Origin: Eubacterium sp. UBA3279
GTDB lineage: Bacteria; Bacillota; Clostridia; Lachnospirales; Lachnospiraceae
Length of the DNA stretch: 11,986 nt
Direction of reading: 5' to 3'
NCBI GenBank assembly: GCA_002361775.1
Contig: DETV01000089.1
Location: 1 to 11,986 of the forward strand
Shown here: piece by piece, positions 1 to 7,012 of the stretch
Layout of the letters: each line of letters starts with the position of its first letter
How positions within the stretch are numbered: position 1 is the first letter of the stretch
Notes under the pieces: generated by a model
Databases searched by the model: none
What the model saw: only the letters and a program-made list of their open reading frames with translations
Told to the model about the DNA's origin: nothing
Program-made: the position numbers and the translations under genes

Positions 1-16
1 TTTGGTATTTACTCAT
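1..16 (-). CDS. start of a downstream operon gene, truncated by the window edge
   Basis: An ATG at 16..14 overlaps the TGA stop of the secreted protein gene (15..13) as ATGA, the junction style used repeatedly in this operon. Only five codons are visible (Met-Ser-Lys-Tyr-Gln). No clear Shine-Dalgarno sequence precedes it, so translation would depend on coupling with the upstream gene. Alternatively this is simply the shifted continuation of the upstream gene after a frameshift. Function cannot be judged. Confidence 0.35.
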
Positions 17-966
17 TTATAGTTTTCAAAATAAAATGAACTGTTTTCCATAGTAATCGTATCTTCCCCCGCTTTACCGTTGATTTTCAGATTACAAATG
101 GTTTCCTGTTTACTGCTGTTTTTAAAAGTTAAGATAAATTCCTGTTTTTCTCCTGCAGGAACCTTTTTCTTTACCAAAGTATTTTTTGTAAGGATCAGTT
201 TCGGCTGGTGAACCACCTCTTCCCTTGTTTCTGTCTGGAAAGCTCCTCCCTCCGGGCTGCTAAAACTCTCAGAAAAGTTTTCCGGAACATTTTCCTGTAT
301 TTCTTCCTGCAAATGATCTGTTTCTTCCGAAGGTGTCTCCTGTGGCTCTTCTTCTTTTCCGTCGTTTATGGTGACAAAGATACGATATTCCAGCTTCACC
401 TCTTCTCCCTTTTCATTATATCCAACAGCTTTCACCATCACCGGATATCTCCCATTGCTCCTGTCTTCTTCCAGTTGAATATCACATTGATACAGATAGG
501 TATCCACCGTTTTTCCTTCAAAAGTATATTTTTCCTTTGCCACTGTTTTTCTATAACTGGCATATACGAAGGGAGCCTCCTCTCCCAATTCCAGATCTAC
601 CGTTATCTGATCATCCTTTAAGTTTCCGCTGGCGCTGAAAGGTACTGTAAGATGCACCACATTTCCTTCTGTCACAGGAATGTACCCCTGAGAAAAAGAA
701 TTTTCCATATGAGCATATATATGCATGGTATCCAGCCCCAGATATACCCGGGTATCCTCTTCTGTATCCGGTTCCTTTGTAGGCTCCGGTGTATCTGTTA
801 CTTCCGGAACCCTTTTCTCCTGCGAAGGATTTTGTTGCTGTTGGTTTTCTGTTGCGGAAATTTCCTGCGCCCATACCCTGTCTTTTCCCTGATCAATTTC
901 TCCGTATATATTCCCACAGCTTAAGCAGACCGCCAAAATCGCTGTCATCCATTTTCTTTTTCTCAT
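13..966 (-). CDS. secreted acidic Ig-like/beta-sandwich protein of unknown function
   Basis: Not assigned to a named family. Residues 1-34 look like a Sec signal sequence: basic MRKRK start, hydrophobic core, and a likely cleavage near VWAQE. Residues 40-72 are a Gln/Pro/Glu/Thr-rich linker. Residues 73-200 alternate beta-type segments and resemble an extracellular Ig-like fold. Residues 203-250 are a second very acidic linker. Residues 254-317 begin another Ig-like or S-layer-type module (PAGEKQEFILTFKN), which stops after FYFENYK, apparently in mid-domain. The ATG overlaps the ABC ATPase stop by four bases, so the protein belongs to the operon and probably acts outside the membrane near the transporter. 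The abrupt C-terminus may reflect a frameshift near position 13, or a genuine end coupled to the next gene. Confidence 0.75.
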   Translation of the reverse strand: MRKRKWMTAILAVCLSCGNIYGEIDQGKDRVWAQEISATENQQQQNPSQEKRVPEVTDTPEPTKEPDTEEDTRVYLGLDTMHIYAHMENSFSQGYIPVTEGNVVHLTVPFSASGNLKDDQITVDLELGEEAPFVYASYRKTVAKEKYTFEGKTVDTYLYQCDIQLEEDRSNGRYPVMVKAVGYNEKGEEVKLEYRIFVTINDGKEEEPQETPSEETDHLQEEIQENVPENFSESFSSPEGGAFQTETREEVVHQPKLILTKNTLVKKKVPAGEKQEFILTFKNSSKQETICNLKINGKAGEDTITMENSSFYFENYK

Positions 967-1619
967 AGTATCTTCTGCACCTCTCTCATCACTCCTCCAT
1001 CCATTTCAAACACCCGGTCACACAGGATCCGGATATCTTCCTGATTATGGCTGGCAAGAAGAATCGTTTTCCCCTGTTTCTTTTGTTCCAGTAAAATTTT
1101 CCTGATTTCCTCCACTCCATGATGATCCAATCCGTTAAAAGGTTCATCCAGGATCAGCAGTTCGGGATTTTCCATAATCGCCTGGGCAATTCCCAGCCTC
1201 TGACGCATTCCCAGAGAATATTTGTTCACCGGCTTTTTCATCTCCGGATCCAGTCCCACCTGCCTGAGTACCCGGGTAATATCACTTCCTGTTATTTTTC
1301 CCCGAAGCTGTGCCAGAATTTCCAGATTTTTTCTGCCGCTGAAATTTGTAAGAAATCCCGGTGTCTCTATGATAACCCCCAGACTTTCCGGAAAATCCAC
1401 TTCTGTTCCCACGTATTTTCCTCCCACCTGTACGGTTCCCCCGCTGACCGGGAGAAATCCGCAGATACATTTCATCAAAACCGTTTTCCCGGAACCATTG
1501 TTCCCCACGATTCCGTATACTTTTCCCCGTTCCATTTCCCAGCTTAATTCCCGGAGTACCTCTTCCTCCCCAAAGGATTTTCTCACTTTACAAAGCCGGA
1601 TATAATACTGATCTGTCAT
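963..1619 (-). CDS. ABC transporter ATP-binding protein, LanF/BcrA-like with an E-loop
   Basis: ATPase subunit that would power the two adjacent permeases at the cytoplasmic membrane. Visible motifs are Walker A GNNGSGKT (residues 39-46), signature YSLGMRQRLGIA (134-145), Walker B LLILDEP with catalytic Glu159, D-loop NGLD and H-loop His191 (ASHN). Where most ABC proteins carry the Q-loop Gln, this one reads IIETPGF around residues 83-89, with Glu85. That substitution (E-loop) is characteristic of lantibiotic-immunity LanF and bacitracin BcrA-type ATPases. At 218 residues it is a bare nucleotide-binding domain with no long C-terminal extension. It overlaps the permease stop upstream and the secreted-protein start downstream by four bases each. 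The substrate is inferred only: a peptide antibiotic or envelope-active compound. Confidence 0.93.
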   Translation of the reverse strand: MTDQYYIRLCKVRKSFGEEEVLRELSWEMERGKVYGIVGNNGSGKTVLMKCICGFLPVSGGTVQVGGKYVGTEVDFPESLGVIIETPGFLTNFSGRKNLEILAQLRGKITGSDITRVLRQVGLDPEMKKPVNKYSLGMRQRLGIAQAIMENPELLILDEPFNGLDHHGVEEIRKILLEQKKQGKTILLASHNQEDIRILCDRVFEMDGGVMREVQKIL

Positions 1620-2344
1620 ATTTCCTCCAGTCTGCTTTCCAGAATTTTCTCATAAATCACAGTTAAACCGATCCACAACAGAAGAAGGAACATCCATAAT
1701 CCTCTCCCCTGCTCTCCCCAGTATTCTTCTTTCAGAACCCACTCTCTGGGATCCATACAGTACATCCAATTCAGATATCTCTCCCGGAGCATCACCAGTG
1801 AAAAATACATTACAAAGGGAATGCCCATGGACAGATATACCGATCTGCTAACAGCTCCCACGATTCCTCCCAGACAGGCAAGACAGGAGGTAATAAGACA
1901 AATTCTTCCCAAAATCTGAAAATATTCCTGAAAATTCTCCCGGGAAAAGACAAAAATCTCTTCTTTCCAGAAAAAAAGCAAAAAAAAGAAAAGGAGCTGG
2001 CCAAAGGAGGCTATCAGCCACACTGCCATTCCTGATATTGCCGTCGTCACTGCCCGATCCAGACAATATAATTTTTTTCCTTTTCTTATGATCAGAAATC
2101 TGAGAAAATTCCACTGTCTTTCTCTTATATATTCTTCTCCCCAGGGAATCACCGCTATAACAGGAATACAAAATATAACAATCCTTGACTGTAAGCTTTC
2201 TTTTGTCAGTTCCAGAAACATCCCGGAGGGAAACACGGTATTCTCTTTCCACTGCGGCCAGGCAGTTCCCAGAAATAACCCTGCCAGAGCCATCAAAACT
2301 GTCAGCCAGAATTGCCGGGTTCTGATCATCCTCCCAAAATCCAT
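1616..2344 (-). CDS. ABC transporter permease (second, 242 aa)
   Basis: Integral membrane protein with about six hydrophobic segments, roughly residues 11-28, 54-69, 99-125, 145-165, 171-186 and 215-231. This fits the ABC-2/LanEG type of permease in antimicrobial-peptide immunity transporters. Between helices 2 and 3 lies a charged cytoplasmic loop (EEYIRERQWNF) of the kind found at permease-ATPase contacts. The ATG lies one base after the stop of the first permease, with GGGAGGG upstream. Its TGA overlaps the ATPase ATG. It probably pairs with the 295-residue permease as a heterodimer. No motif identifies the substrate. Confidence 0.85.
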   Translation of the reverse strand: MDFGRMIRTRQFWLTVLMALAGLFLGTAWPQWKENTVFPSGMFLELTKESLQSRIVIFCIPVIAVIPWGEEYIRERQWNFLRFLIIRKGKKLYCLDRAVTTAISGMAVWLIASFGQLLFFFLLFFWKEEIFVFSRENFQEYFQILGRICLITSCLACLGGIVGAVSRSVYLSMGIPFVMYFSLVMLRERYLNWMYCMDPREWVLKEEYWGEQGRGLWMFLLLLWIGLTVIYEKILESRLEEI

Positions 2345-2345
2345 T

Positions 2346-3233
2346 TCAGCCGCTCCCTCCCAGAAATGTAAAATTATATTTTCTCAGTGATTGATAGGTT
2401 CCCAGCCAGATGATTCCAAGAAGGATACCAAAAAGAAGCAGAGACTGTCCCACCGAAGGAAGATTATCGTATCCAAAGTCATGAAGTCCATAAACTGCCT
2501 GATTCAGTGGGCTGATCCACCCCACAATACTTCTCACCTGATACATTTCATGTTTTTCCAGTCCCAGAATTTTTCCCAGTACATTGGGATCCAGCAAAAA
2601 TCCGTAAAAGCTGTAACCAATCCCCAGAAACATTCCCCATTTTTTCCCTAAAACCACATTTCCCAGTAAAATCAGAAACCCCAACGTAAGAGAATATCCC
2701 AACATCAATACCATTACCTGAACCATGCATCCGTAGGGACTGATGCTTTCCATCACCTTTACCGTAGAAGGCACCTGCATTTTTTCTCCCATTTTAGAAT
2801 ACCCCAGCATGGCTGCCGTTTCACTCCAGAGATTTCCGGGAAAACTGTATTTCATACATAGAAGAATGGTGACTGCCAGAATAAATCCCACATAAAGAGC
2901 AGTAACCAGCAAAATATAGACCATCTGCCCCGCCAGCCATTTTTTCTTATCCATCCGCAAAAGATAAAAAGGAGTAAAAGCGGTAAGTTTCGGCAGATCT
3001 GAAAAAAGAAAAATCAACAGCAGAGATACCAGCAGTATGGATATGGAATCCCCAAAGGTCCAGATAAAAGGTTCTGCCGCCTGCATCGTGCTGTGAAAAT
3101 ATTCGGCAACTCCGATCACTTTTTCACTGAGAAAAAAACAGAGAATCACACTGAGCAAAAACGTGATCGTCGTTCTGGAATTTCTGAAAAATCCAAGAAA
3201 ATTAAATTTCACCACCATCCCGATCTGCTTCAT
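2346..3233 (-). CDS. ABC transporter permease (first, 295 aa)
   Basis: Integral membrane protein with about six predicted helices, near residues 22-41, 61-78, 103-126, 170-195, 199-215 and 262-281, and a long hydrophilic stretch at roughly 127-165. The N-terminal helix preceded by a short basic cytoplasmic tail, and the family length near 250-300, fit an ABC-2-type permease. It starts one base after the lipoprotein stop and ends one base before the second permease. Its ribosome binding site is weak (TGGGA), suggesting translational coupling to the lipoprotein gene. It is inferred to form the membrane channel with the second permease and the E-loop ATPase. Confidence 0.85.
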   Translation of the reverse strand: MKQIGMVVKFNFLGFFRNSRTTITFLLSVILCFFLSEKVIGVAEYFHSTMQAAEPFIWTFGDSISILLVSLLLIFLFSDLPKLTAFTPFYLLRMDKKKWLAGQMVYILLVTALYVGFILAVTILLCMKYSFPGNLWSETAAMLGYSKMGEKMQVPSTVKVMESISPYGCMVQVMVLMLGYSLTLGFLILLGNVVLGKKWGMFLGIGYSFYGFLLDPNVLGKILGLEKHEMYQVRSIVGWISPLNQAVYGLHDFGYDNLPSVGQSLLLFGILLGIIWLGTYQSLRKYNFTFLGGSG

Positions 3234-3234
3234 A

Positions 3235-4743
3235 TCAATATCCCAGACTTCTGTTTATGACAGTACCATCTGCTCCATTAATGGTGAGAAAGCTCCCTTC
3301 CGGATTGTTCTGGGAAAATGGTGTTGTCTCCCCCTCTATAGTACATTGTCCCTCTTCCTGTCCGAAGAAATCCCACACCGGTACCAAAAGACCTGTAGAA
3401 GCATCTGCGCCGGGATCATATACCCGCATATATCCCAAAGTTACCCTGTCAATGGTCAGTTTACTGGTCTGGTCGTATTCCATATCTGCATTTTTTATCA
3501 GAATCATCTGCCGGAATATTTCACTGATTTCCGAAAATGGTTTTAATTCCACATTCTCCACCTGTTTTTCTCCGATCTGATACAGATTCAAAATCTCTGC
3601 GTGGCAAAGTCCTCCCTGATCTACCCCGATCTCTACTCTCTCGTATGCCCAGGGTTTTATAGTGCTTTCCATAGATTCCAGACCTCCCCCGTAATTTCCT
3701 TCCCAGGTGATGGGAAAGCCTTCCAGTTGTCTGGTAAAAGAAATCATATAACAGGCAGACGCTTCTTTATAAGATACTTTATTTTCTCCCTCTTCCGGTA
3801 TCTCTGTCGTAAGGGCAAGTCGTGTCCTCTGTGGCACAAAATCTGTAAGTCCCATTTTTTCCAGATAGGAGGCAGCTTTGGTAATTGCTTCTTCTTCCGT
3901 AATACCCACCCGTTTTTTTACCTCTTCCCCGGAAGGAAGTTCGATTGCAGGATCAGACTCTGTTCTTTCAGCAACAGAATCCATATCTATCCACATTCTA
4001 TTCGCATCTCTTTGTTCTATCTGAATGTTCATATGGTCTCCCGCACCTGTTTTTAACTTATAATTATACATTTCCCCATTCATCTCCACAACTCCCTGAA
4101 AATACCCTTCCTGCAGGGCAGGAGTCACTGGAACTTTTGTCACTTCCTCCGGCGCATCCTGATATTCTGCTTCCCAACCGTCGATTTCCCTCTGCAAACT
4201 ATACACCTCTTCCGGATCAAATTCTTCTCCGGCTTCTTTTCTTTGGGCGATCAAACCGTAAGGATCTTCATTTCCCTCTGCCTGATATTTTTTTAATTCT
4301 TCCAGCTTTTCCAGTATCTCGCCTTTCGTCATCCTTCCATATTCTGCACCGTCATATACGGGAGCATCCCCAAAAAAGGCGTCAGTCACTTTATCAATAA
4401 AAGGCTGGTCAAAGGGCAACTGACTTACTTTATATACCCCGATTTTCTCCACATCCGGTACCTCAACTTTGGCTTCACAGACTAACTGGAATCTCCCGTC
4501 TTCTGACTGACCGGAATCCTGGTACGTCTGGGGAACCGACAGACGGCTGGCAAGTTCATTTTTCCGAACCACCTCTTCCTGATTTTCTGTTTCTGTCTCT
4601 TTTTCTTCCGGCTGCTGCACTTCTTTATACTGCTCTATATTCTGCCCTGTTTTCTTTTTCACAATAGCATTTTCCGGTGTTTCGGCACAGCCGGATAAAA
4701 GAGACAGACAGAGAGCCGCTGTCACAATGCTTCTTTTTTTCAT
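3235..4743 (-). CDS. large surface lipoprotein of a two-component/ABC operon (DUF6034-like)
   Basis: The N-terminus has a lipoprotein signal peptide with lipobox LLSGC and lipidated Cys19, so the protein should be anchored on the outer face of the membrane. A Glu/Lys-rich tether (residues 20-60) follows, then a beta-type segment (84-108), an acidic helical insert (138-200) and a C-terminal half of alternating strands and helices. The segment at 279-299 (VGITEEEAITKAASYLEKMGL) resembles the helix opening a PepSY-like module. The C-terminus (LLVPVWDFFG... INGADGTVINRSLGY) recalls YycI/PepSY-type endings. Start at 4743 is supported by GAGGAGG eight bases upstream. Overall it looks like the DUF6034 lipoproteins of Lachnospiraceae, but that assignment is from memory. 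It may present ligand to, or tune, the sensor kinase or the transporter. It is larger than typical LanI immunity lipoproteins. Confidence 0.82.
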   Translation of the reverse strand: MKKRSIVTAALCLSLLSGCAETPENAIVKKKTGQNIEQYKEVQQPEEKETETENQEEVVRKNELASRLSVPQTYQDSGQSEDGRFQLVCEAKVEVPDVEKIGVYKVSQLPFDQPFIDKVTDAFFGDAPVYDGAEYGRMTKGEILEKLEELKKYQAEGNEDPYGLIAQRKEAGEEFDPEEVYSLQREIDGWEAEYQDAPEEVTKVPVTPALQEGYFQGVVEMNGEMYNYKLKTGAGDHMNIQIEQRDANRMWIDMDSVAERTESDPAIELPSGEEVKKRVGITEEEAITKAASYLEKMGLTDFVPQRTRLALTTEIPEEGENKVSYKEASACYMISFTRQLEGFPITWEGNYGGGLESMESTIKPWAYERVEIGVDQGGLCHAEILNLYQIGEKQVENVELKPFSEISEIFRQMILIKNADMEYDQTSKLTIDRVTLGYMRVYDPGADASTGLLVPVWDFFGQEEGQCTIEGETTPFSQNNPEGSFLTINGADGTVINRSLGY

Positions 4744-4773
4744 TCTGATATCCTCCTCTTTGTTACGATATAA

Positions 4774-6177
4774 TTATTCTAGCTGTCTCTCTGTTTCCAA
4801 GTCCTCGCCTTCCTGTAAACAAACGGTAAATAATCCTGCCCGGAATCCTTTGGGGGACATATTTTCCATCACCAGCTTCCCCTTATGGATGCGGGCGATC
4901 TCATCACACAGAGCAAGACCCAGTCCTGCTCCTCCTTCTTTTCTGGCCCGGGATTTATCTACCATATAAAAGGGTTCTGTAATCTTAGATAATTCCTCCG
5001 GAGGAATTCCTCCGCCCTCGTCAACAACCCATAAACCTTCCCTGTTTCCTATCAATTCTATTCTTCCTCCGGGAACACTTGCTTTACAACCATTGTCCAG
5101 CAGATTGATCAAAAAACTGATCAAAAGGTCTTCATCTCCCCAGATCCACAGATTTTCTGATGCCTTTTTTTCCAGATGCAGGTGTTTCTCCTGTATACGG
5201 CACTCTACAGTTTTTTCCACTTCTTCAAATAATACTGCCACCAATATTTTTTTTCTTTCGATTTCTTCTCCTTCCCACAAACGGGTAAGTTCCAGCATTT
5301 TACCGGATAACCGGGATAACCGCTTACATTCCTTTTCTATATAAGCCAGGGATTTCTCCTGTTTTTCCGGCGGCAAAACCAGATGGCGCAGCGTATGGGC
5401 ATATCCCTGGATTGCCGTCATCGGCGTTTTCAATTCATGGGCCAGACTTCCCATCAATCGTCTTTGTTTTTCATTTTCCTCCCCCAGTTCTTCAATCTGC
5501 TTTTCCACCTGATCCGCCATATGATTAAACGCCTGGGAAATTTCTCCTATTTCATCCATTTTTATTACCGGAAGACGTTCTTTGTAATTTCCCTGAATAA
5601 ACTCATCCGAAACCTGTTTCAACTGATACAAAGGTTTCAGAATCTTCTGGATTACAAAAGGAAAGACAAGATTCAGACAAATACAAAGCACAATTGCTCC
5701 TGCAAATCCTTTTATGAAAAGTATTTCCATCTGTCGATAAACATCCGTAATATCCCGATAATGAACAACCTGATACGGTTTCCTGCAGACAGAAAAAACT
5801 AATAATTGGCGGTCATCCAAAGATGCCCGGATATAGTCTCTCTCCTGCATTTCTTTATTTATCATGGACAGGTCAAATTCGTAGGGCGTACTGTTGAAAA
5901 TTTCTTTCTCTTTATAAAAAAGTACCGTATTCTCAGAATAAGTTTTTATAAAGTTTTCCCTGCCCATATAGATGGCTTCTGCATCATTTCCATAACTTTG
6001 CCCACTTATCAGGCTTCCAAATTCTTCCGTTTCCAAATAAAGTTTTTCCCCTTCCTGCCGGACAATATTTGTCACCATATCTTTTCCCATCCTGTCCATC
6101 AGCCACAGGGAAAACACCTGAGAAAATAACAGTAAAAAACCCACCGCTGCCAGAGAAATTTTTCTGGAAAGCTTCAT
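4774..6177 (-). CDS. HAMP-domain sensor histidine kinase
   Basis: Membrane sensor that autophosphorylates and donates phosphate to the regulator encoded just upstream. It has a transmembrane helix at 8-27, an extracytoplasmic sensor loop of about 130 residues, a second helix at 157-177 and a HAMP linker at about 175-230. In the HisKA domain, SLAHELKTP contains the phosphorylated His247. The HATPase domain has an N-box with Asn362 (NLLDNGCK), G1 VDEGGGIP (385-392), F-box EPFY (401-404) and G2 GAGLGLAL (416-423). All catalytic elements are present, so it should be active. The start four bases after the regulator stop is supported by GGAGGG. The large extracellular loop suggests direct sensing, unlike BceS-type kinases that almost lack one. 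The signal is unknown. Confidence 0.95.
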   Translation of the reverse strand: MKLSRKISLAAVGFLLLFSQVFSLWLMDRMGKDMVTNIVRQEGEKLYLETEEFGSLISGQSYGNDAEAIYMGRENFIKTYSENTVLFYKEKEIFNSTPYEFDLSMINKEMQERDYIRASLDDRQLLVFSVCRKPYQVVHYRDITDVYRQMEILFIKGFAGAIVLCICLNLVFPFVIQKILKPLYQLKQVSDEFIQGNYKERLPVIKMDEIGEISQAFNHMADQVEKQIEELGEENEKQRRLMGSLAHELKTPMTAIQGYAHTLRHLVLPPEKQEKSLAYIEKECKRLSRLSGKMLELTRLWEGEEIERKKILVAVLFEEVEKTVECRIQEKHLHLEKKASENLWIWGDEDLLISFLINLLDNGCKASVPGGRIELIGNREGLWVVDEGGGIPPEELSKITEPFYMVDKSRARKEGGAGLGLALCDEIARIHKGKLVMENMSPKGFRAGLFTVCLQEGEDLETERQLE

Positions 6178-6181
6178 TCTT

Positions 6182-6841
6182 CTATCCCTCCAATCTGTAT
6201 CCGATCCGGGGTACTGTTTTTATTACATCCTGAAAATCCAGCTTTTTTCGAATTCTTCCCACATGAACGTCTATCGTTCTCGTCTCTCCTTCAAAATCCA
6301 CACCCCAAAGAGTATTCAGCATCTCTTCCCTGGAAAGAGCAATATTTTTGTATTTTGCCAGAAGCAAAAGGCAGTCAAATTCCATAGGTTTGAAAGGAAT
6401 CTCCTGTCCTCTTCTTTTTACGATTCGCTGTTGGGGAAAAATCTCCACATCCCGGATACGAATATAATCCTCCAACCCTTTATTTCGAAGCAGCACTTTT
6501 TCAATCCTCACAAGAAGTTCCAACATCTCAAAAGGCTTTACCAGATAATCTTCCGCTCCTGCCTTCAGCCCTTTAATCTTACTCCCCAGATCACCCTTCG
6601 CTGTAAGATAAATAACCGGAATCTTTGCTTCCTTCAGTTCCGGAAGCAGTTCAAATCCATCCTTTCCCGGAAGCATCACATCCAACAAAGCCAGATTATA
6701 AGAAGAATTCTTTCTGAGATGTTCACTCACGGCATTACCGTCAAAAAAAGGAGTGGTATGATATCCCACCGCTTCCAGATTCATACAAATCAAATCATTA
6801 ATTGATTCTTCATCTTCAATCACCAAAATCTCCGCCTGCAT
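6182..6841 (-). CDS. OmpR/PhoB-family response regulator
   Basis: The receiver domain (1-118) has the acidic pocket Glu9-Asp10-Glu11, phospho-acceptor Asp54 in LLDVMLPG, Thr80 and Lys102 (KPFE). The C-terminal winged-helix DNA-binding domain (about 125-217) ends with the recognition-helix region RTIDVHVGRIRKKL and the wing IGYRLEG. It is full length for the family at 219 residues. The ATG at 6841 has AGGAG nine bases upstream. It is first in the operon and is preceded by two extended -10 promoters and a TTTACA-N5-GTTACA tandem site, so it probably activates its own operon and through it the lipoprotein and transporter. Confidence 0.95.
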   Translation of the reverse strand: MQAEILVIEDEESINDLICMNLEAVGYHTTPFFDGNAVSEHLRKNSSYNLALLDVMLPGKDGFELLPELKEAKIPVIYLTAKGDLGSKIKGLKAGAEDYLVKPFEMLELLVRIEKVLLRNKGLEDYIRIRDVEIFPQQRIVKRRGQEIPFKPMEFDCLLLLAKYKNIALSREEMLNTLWGVDFEGETRTIDVHVGRIRKKLDFQDVIKTVPRIGYRLEG

Positions 6842-6869
6842 ATCAAAAATCTCCTATTCATCAATCTAC

Positions 6870-6886
6870 GTGCAGTTATTATACCA
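6870..6886. repeat. 17-base direct repeat, copy 1
   Basis: GTGCAGTTATTATACCA. It matches copy 2 at 7005-7021 with one mismatch (G to A), 135 bases away. It contains the downstream minus-strand extended -10. The two copies bracket the hairpin block, like a duplicated promoter or a long target-site duplication. Confidence 0.7.
6878..6886 (-). promoter_or_regulatory. P1, proximal extended -10 promoter of the regulator operon
   Basis: On the minus strand the site reads TGGTATAAT, a perfect TGnTATAAT extended -10. It would start transcription near 6871, giving a leader of about 30 bases before the regulator ATG. No good -35 hexamer lies 17 bases upstream; that region is the fourth hairpin. Confidence 0.6.
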
Positions 6887-6900
6887 CGCGCGCAGAAAAG

Positions 6901-6926
6901 AAAGCGCCCGTATGGGCATTTGCTTT
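6901..6926 (-). terminator. terminator-like hairpin upstream of P1
   Basis: The core stem GCCC/GGGC with a four-base ATAC loop (6906-6917) is extended by AAAGC/GCTTT across a four-base bulge. On the minus strand the stem is followed by a pyrimidine run ending near 6895. It could end a short transcript from P2 or act as an attenuator. GAAAAG 6895-6900 can alternatively pair with CTTTTC 6923-6928. Confidence 0.35.
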
Positions 6927-6952
6927 TCAAGCCGTGGACTGCCAGGTATAAT

Positions 6953-6970
6953 CTGTCACCGCAGTGACAG
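6953..6970. repeat. perfect inverted repeat 1
   Basis: CTGTCAC and GTGACAG form a seven-base-pair stem with loop CGCA. It abuts the second inverted repeat with no intervening base. It could be an RNA hairpin or a dyad operator. Confidence 0.75.
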
Positions 6971-6993
6971 CAAGCCAATGACACATTGGCTTG
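6971..6993. repeat. perfect inverted repeat 2
   Basis: CAAGCCAATG and CATTGGCTTG form a ten-base-pair perfect stem with a three-base loop. It lies immediately between inverted repeats 1 and 3. Confidence 0.78.
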
Positions 6994-7012
6994 AATTGCA
7001 CTGTGTGCAATT
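6994..7012. repeat. perfect inverted repeat 3, next to the P2 -10
   Basis: AATTGCAC and GTGCAATT form an eight-base-pair perfect stem with a three-base loop. It sits directly downstream of the P2 -10 hexamer (7013-7018) on the minus strand and spans the expected start site. It could therefore be a repressor operator as well as the first hairpin of the transcript. Its right half is part of direct-repeat copy 2. Confidence 0.72.

Larger units (their letters stand above)
6878..6952. repeat. long imperfect inverted repeat closed by ATTATACC/GGTATAAT
   Basis: ATTATACC at 6878-6885 is the exact reverse complement of GGTATAAT at 6945-6952. Inside lie further pairings: CCACG 6884-6888 with CGTGG 6933-6937 (competing with the last bases of the outer stem), and the GCCC/GGGC hairpin at 6906-6917. 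The right arm abuts the next hairpin at 6953. The pairing is seen by eye; whether it forms is inference. Confidence 0.45.
6895..7006 (-). ncRNA. candidate structured small RNA or leader of the regulator operon
   Basis: The minus strand has a strong extended -10 at 7013-7021, three successive perfect stem-loops, then a GC-core hairpin (6901-6926) followed by a pyrimidine tract (TTTCTTTTC, 6903..6895) resembling an intrinsic terminator. If termination occurs the product is about 110 bases. If not, it is the structured 5' leader of the regulator mRNA. It matches no RNA family I recognise. The T tract is interrupted by C, so termination may be partial (attenuation). Confidence 0.35.

Noticed and set aside
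208..621. 137-codon plus-strand ORF opposite the secreted protein
   Set aside because: Antisense shadow rich in Phe/Leu/Ser from the reverse complement of Glu/Lys-rich coding; no ribosome binding site or promoter.
6263..6805. 180-codon plus-strand ORF opposite the response regulator
   Set aside because: It is the antisense shadow of a gene with complete receiver and winged-helix motifs; it has no ribosome binding site and a low-complexity, unfamily-like composition.
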